Part shown: positions 4,492 to 5,389 of the stretch, piece after piece
Numbering within the stretch: position 1 is the stretch's first letter
How the letters are laid out: each line of letters begins with the position of its first letter
Assembly (NCBI GenBank): GCA_021815835.1
Contig: JAKAZN010000174.1
Coordinates: 1 to 5,389, forward strand
Direction: 5' to 3'
DNA from: Pseudomonadota bacterium
Lineage (GTDB): Bacteria; Pseudomonadota; Alphaproteobacteria; Acetobacterales; Acetobacteraceae
Length of the DNA stretch: 5,389 bases
Position numbers and translations under genes: made by a program
Notes under the pieces: model-generated
Database searches by the model: none
Seen by the model: the letters and a program-made list of their open reading frames with translations, nothing else
Told to the model about the DNA's origin: nothing

Positions 4492-5389
4492 TCAGGCCGC
4501 CAGGGCCACCGCGCCACGCAGCAGATCGGCGGCCTTCTCGGCGATCATGATCGTCGCCGCGTTGGTATTGCCCGAGACCACCGTCGGCATCACCGACGCA
4601 TCCACCACCCGGAGCCCGCCCACGCCCAGGACCCGCAATTCCGGATCGACCACCGCCCCGGGACCGGTGCCCATCCGGCAGGTGCTGGTCGGATGGAACA
4701 CCGTGCCGCCGGTGCGGCGCGCGTAGTCCAGCAGGGCGTCGTCCGTCTGCACCTCCGGCCCCGGCAGGTATTCCGCCGCGACGAACCCCGACAGCTCGGG
4801 CCGGGCCAGCAGCGCGCGCCCCAGCCGCAGCCCGGCGACCAGGGTGCGCCGATCCATCTCGGTCGCCAGGTAGTTCGGCCGCATCGCCGGCGGCTTCGCC
4901 GGATCGGGCGAGGTCAGCGCGATCTCCCCCCGGCTTTCGGGGCGCAACTGGTAGGCGAGCACGGTGAAGCCCGACCACGGATGCAGCCCGTCCTGCGGCC
5001 GGTCGGCGCTGAAGGAGGCGAGCGAGATCTTGATATCGGGCGAGGCGAGCTCGGGCCGGGTGCGCGCGAACAGCGCCGCCTCGGCCGAGATCACCGCGAG
5101 CGGGCCGCGTTTCTGCACGTAGTACTGCATCCCGGCGCGCAGCTTGCGCCAGGGGCTCAGCATCACGTCGTTCACCGTCACCGGCGCGGTGCATTTCAGC
5201 TTGATCGCCGAGGAGTAGTGGTCCTGCAAATCCTGGCCGACGCCGGGCAGGTCGCGGAGGACGGAAATGCCGCAGGCGGCGAGCTGCGCGCCGGGGCCGA
5301 TGCCCGACAGCATCAGCAGATGCGGCGAGCCGATGGCGCCGCCGGACAGGATCACTTCCCGCGCCGCGCGCGACATGAGCGGAACGCCA
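4492..5389 (-). CDS. GMC-family FAD-dependent oxidoreductase, C-terminal part
   Basis: About 298 C-terminal residues of a glucose-methanol-choline family flavoenzyme; the frame stays open to the window edge, so roughly the first 240 residues, including the FAD-binding Rossmann motif, lie outside. The family oxidises alcohols using FAD. Visible: the second GMC signature SGGAIGSPHLLMLSGIG (codons about 5296-5346), DLPGVGQDLQDH just after it, the active-site FHPTSTCRMG with catalytic His (codon 4693-4695), and GLRVVDASVMP...SGNTNAATIMIAEKAAD near the end, where the Asn at 4561-4563 sits where the second catalytic His/Asn is found. The pattern is choline dehydrogenase/alcohol dehydrogenase-like, but the substrate cannot be told and betA is not claimed. 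The ATG at 5374-5376 is internal, since GVPL precedes it in frame as in full-length homologs. It ends 114 bp before dnaN and is probably a separate unit. Confidence 0.93.
   Translation of the reverse strand, partial: GVPLMSRAAREVILSGGAIGSPHLLMLSGIGPGAQLAACGISVLRDLPGVGQDLQDHYSSAIKLKCTAPVTVNDVMLSPWRKLRAGMQYYVQKRGPLAVISAEAALFARTRPELASPDIKISLASFSADRPQDGLHPWSGFTVLAYQLRPESRGEIALTSPDPAKPPAMRPNYLATEMDRRTLVAGLRLGRALLARPELSGFVAAEYLPGPEVQTDDALLDYARRTGGTVFHPTSTCRMGTGPGAVVDPELRVLGVGGLRVVDASVMPTVVSGNTNAATIMIAEKAADLLRGAVALAA

Noticed and set aside
4469..5194. 241-residue minus-strand frame inside the GMC gene
   Set aside because: Arg/Gly/Ala-rich alternative frame of a gene with clear GMC active-site motifs.

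Overview
This is a GC-rich chromosomal window from what looks like an alphaproteobacterium, probably in or near Rhodospirillales/Acetobacteraceae. That placement is an inference. It rests on the base composition, the protein style, a DUF4189-type secreted protein, and an intergenic palindrome (ATGGCCGGG...CCCGGCCAT) of a kind I remember as scattered through many alphaproteobacterial genomes. I see no phage, insertion sequence, CRISPR array, tRNA or rRNA. Most of the window is ordinary core-genome sequence.

Left part (1-852): a short leader region, then one plus-strand gene (125-619) for a small secreted, cysteine-rich DUF4189 protein. It faces the rest of the window convergently. The 233-bp gap between the converging genes (620-852) has no gene but is unusually structured. 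It holds two overlapping, mutually exclusive hairpins (664-711), the 9-bp palindrome (804-826), a short direct repeat, and a perfect extended -10-like box on the minus strand (742-750).

Middle and right (853-4377): five minus-strand genes, in transcription order. They are dnaN (DNA polymerase III sliding clamp), an unrecognised lipoprotein, a cis-prenyltransferase, arfB (GGQ-type ribosome-rescue hydrolase) and a GYD-domain protein. The gaps are 37, 19 and -1 bp, then 92 bp before the GYD gene. The first four therefore look like one transcription unit, and the fifth may be an add-on. dnaN is not next to dnaA, recF or gyrB here. Right end (4492-5389): the C-terminal part of a GMC-family FAD-dependent oxidoreductase on the same strand. 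It runs off the window and is separated from dnaN by 114 bp.

The genes mix replication, envelope or isoprenoid chemistry and translation rescue, so the cluster reads as a housekeeping run rather than one dedicated pathway. The item most worth a second look is the cis-prenyltransferase. Its motifs match, from memory, the actinobacterial short-chain (Rv1086-like) type better than the usual undecaprenyl diphosphate synthase. I did not find a convincing new defence or mobile system.
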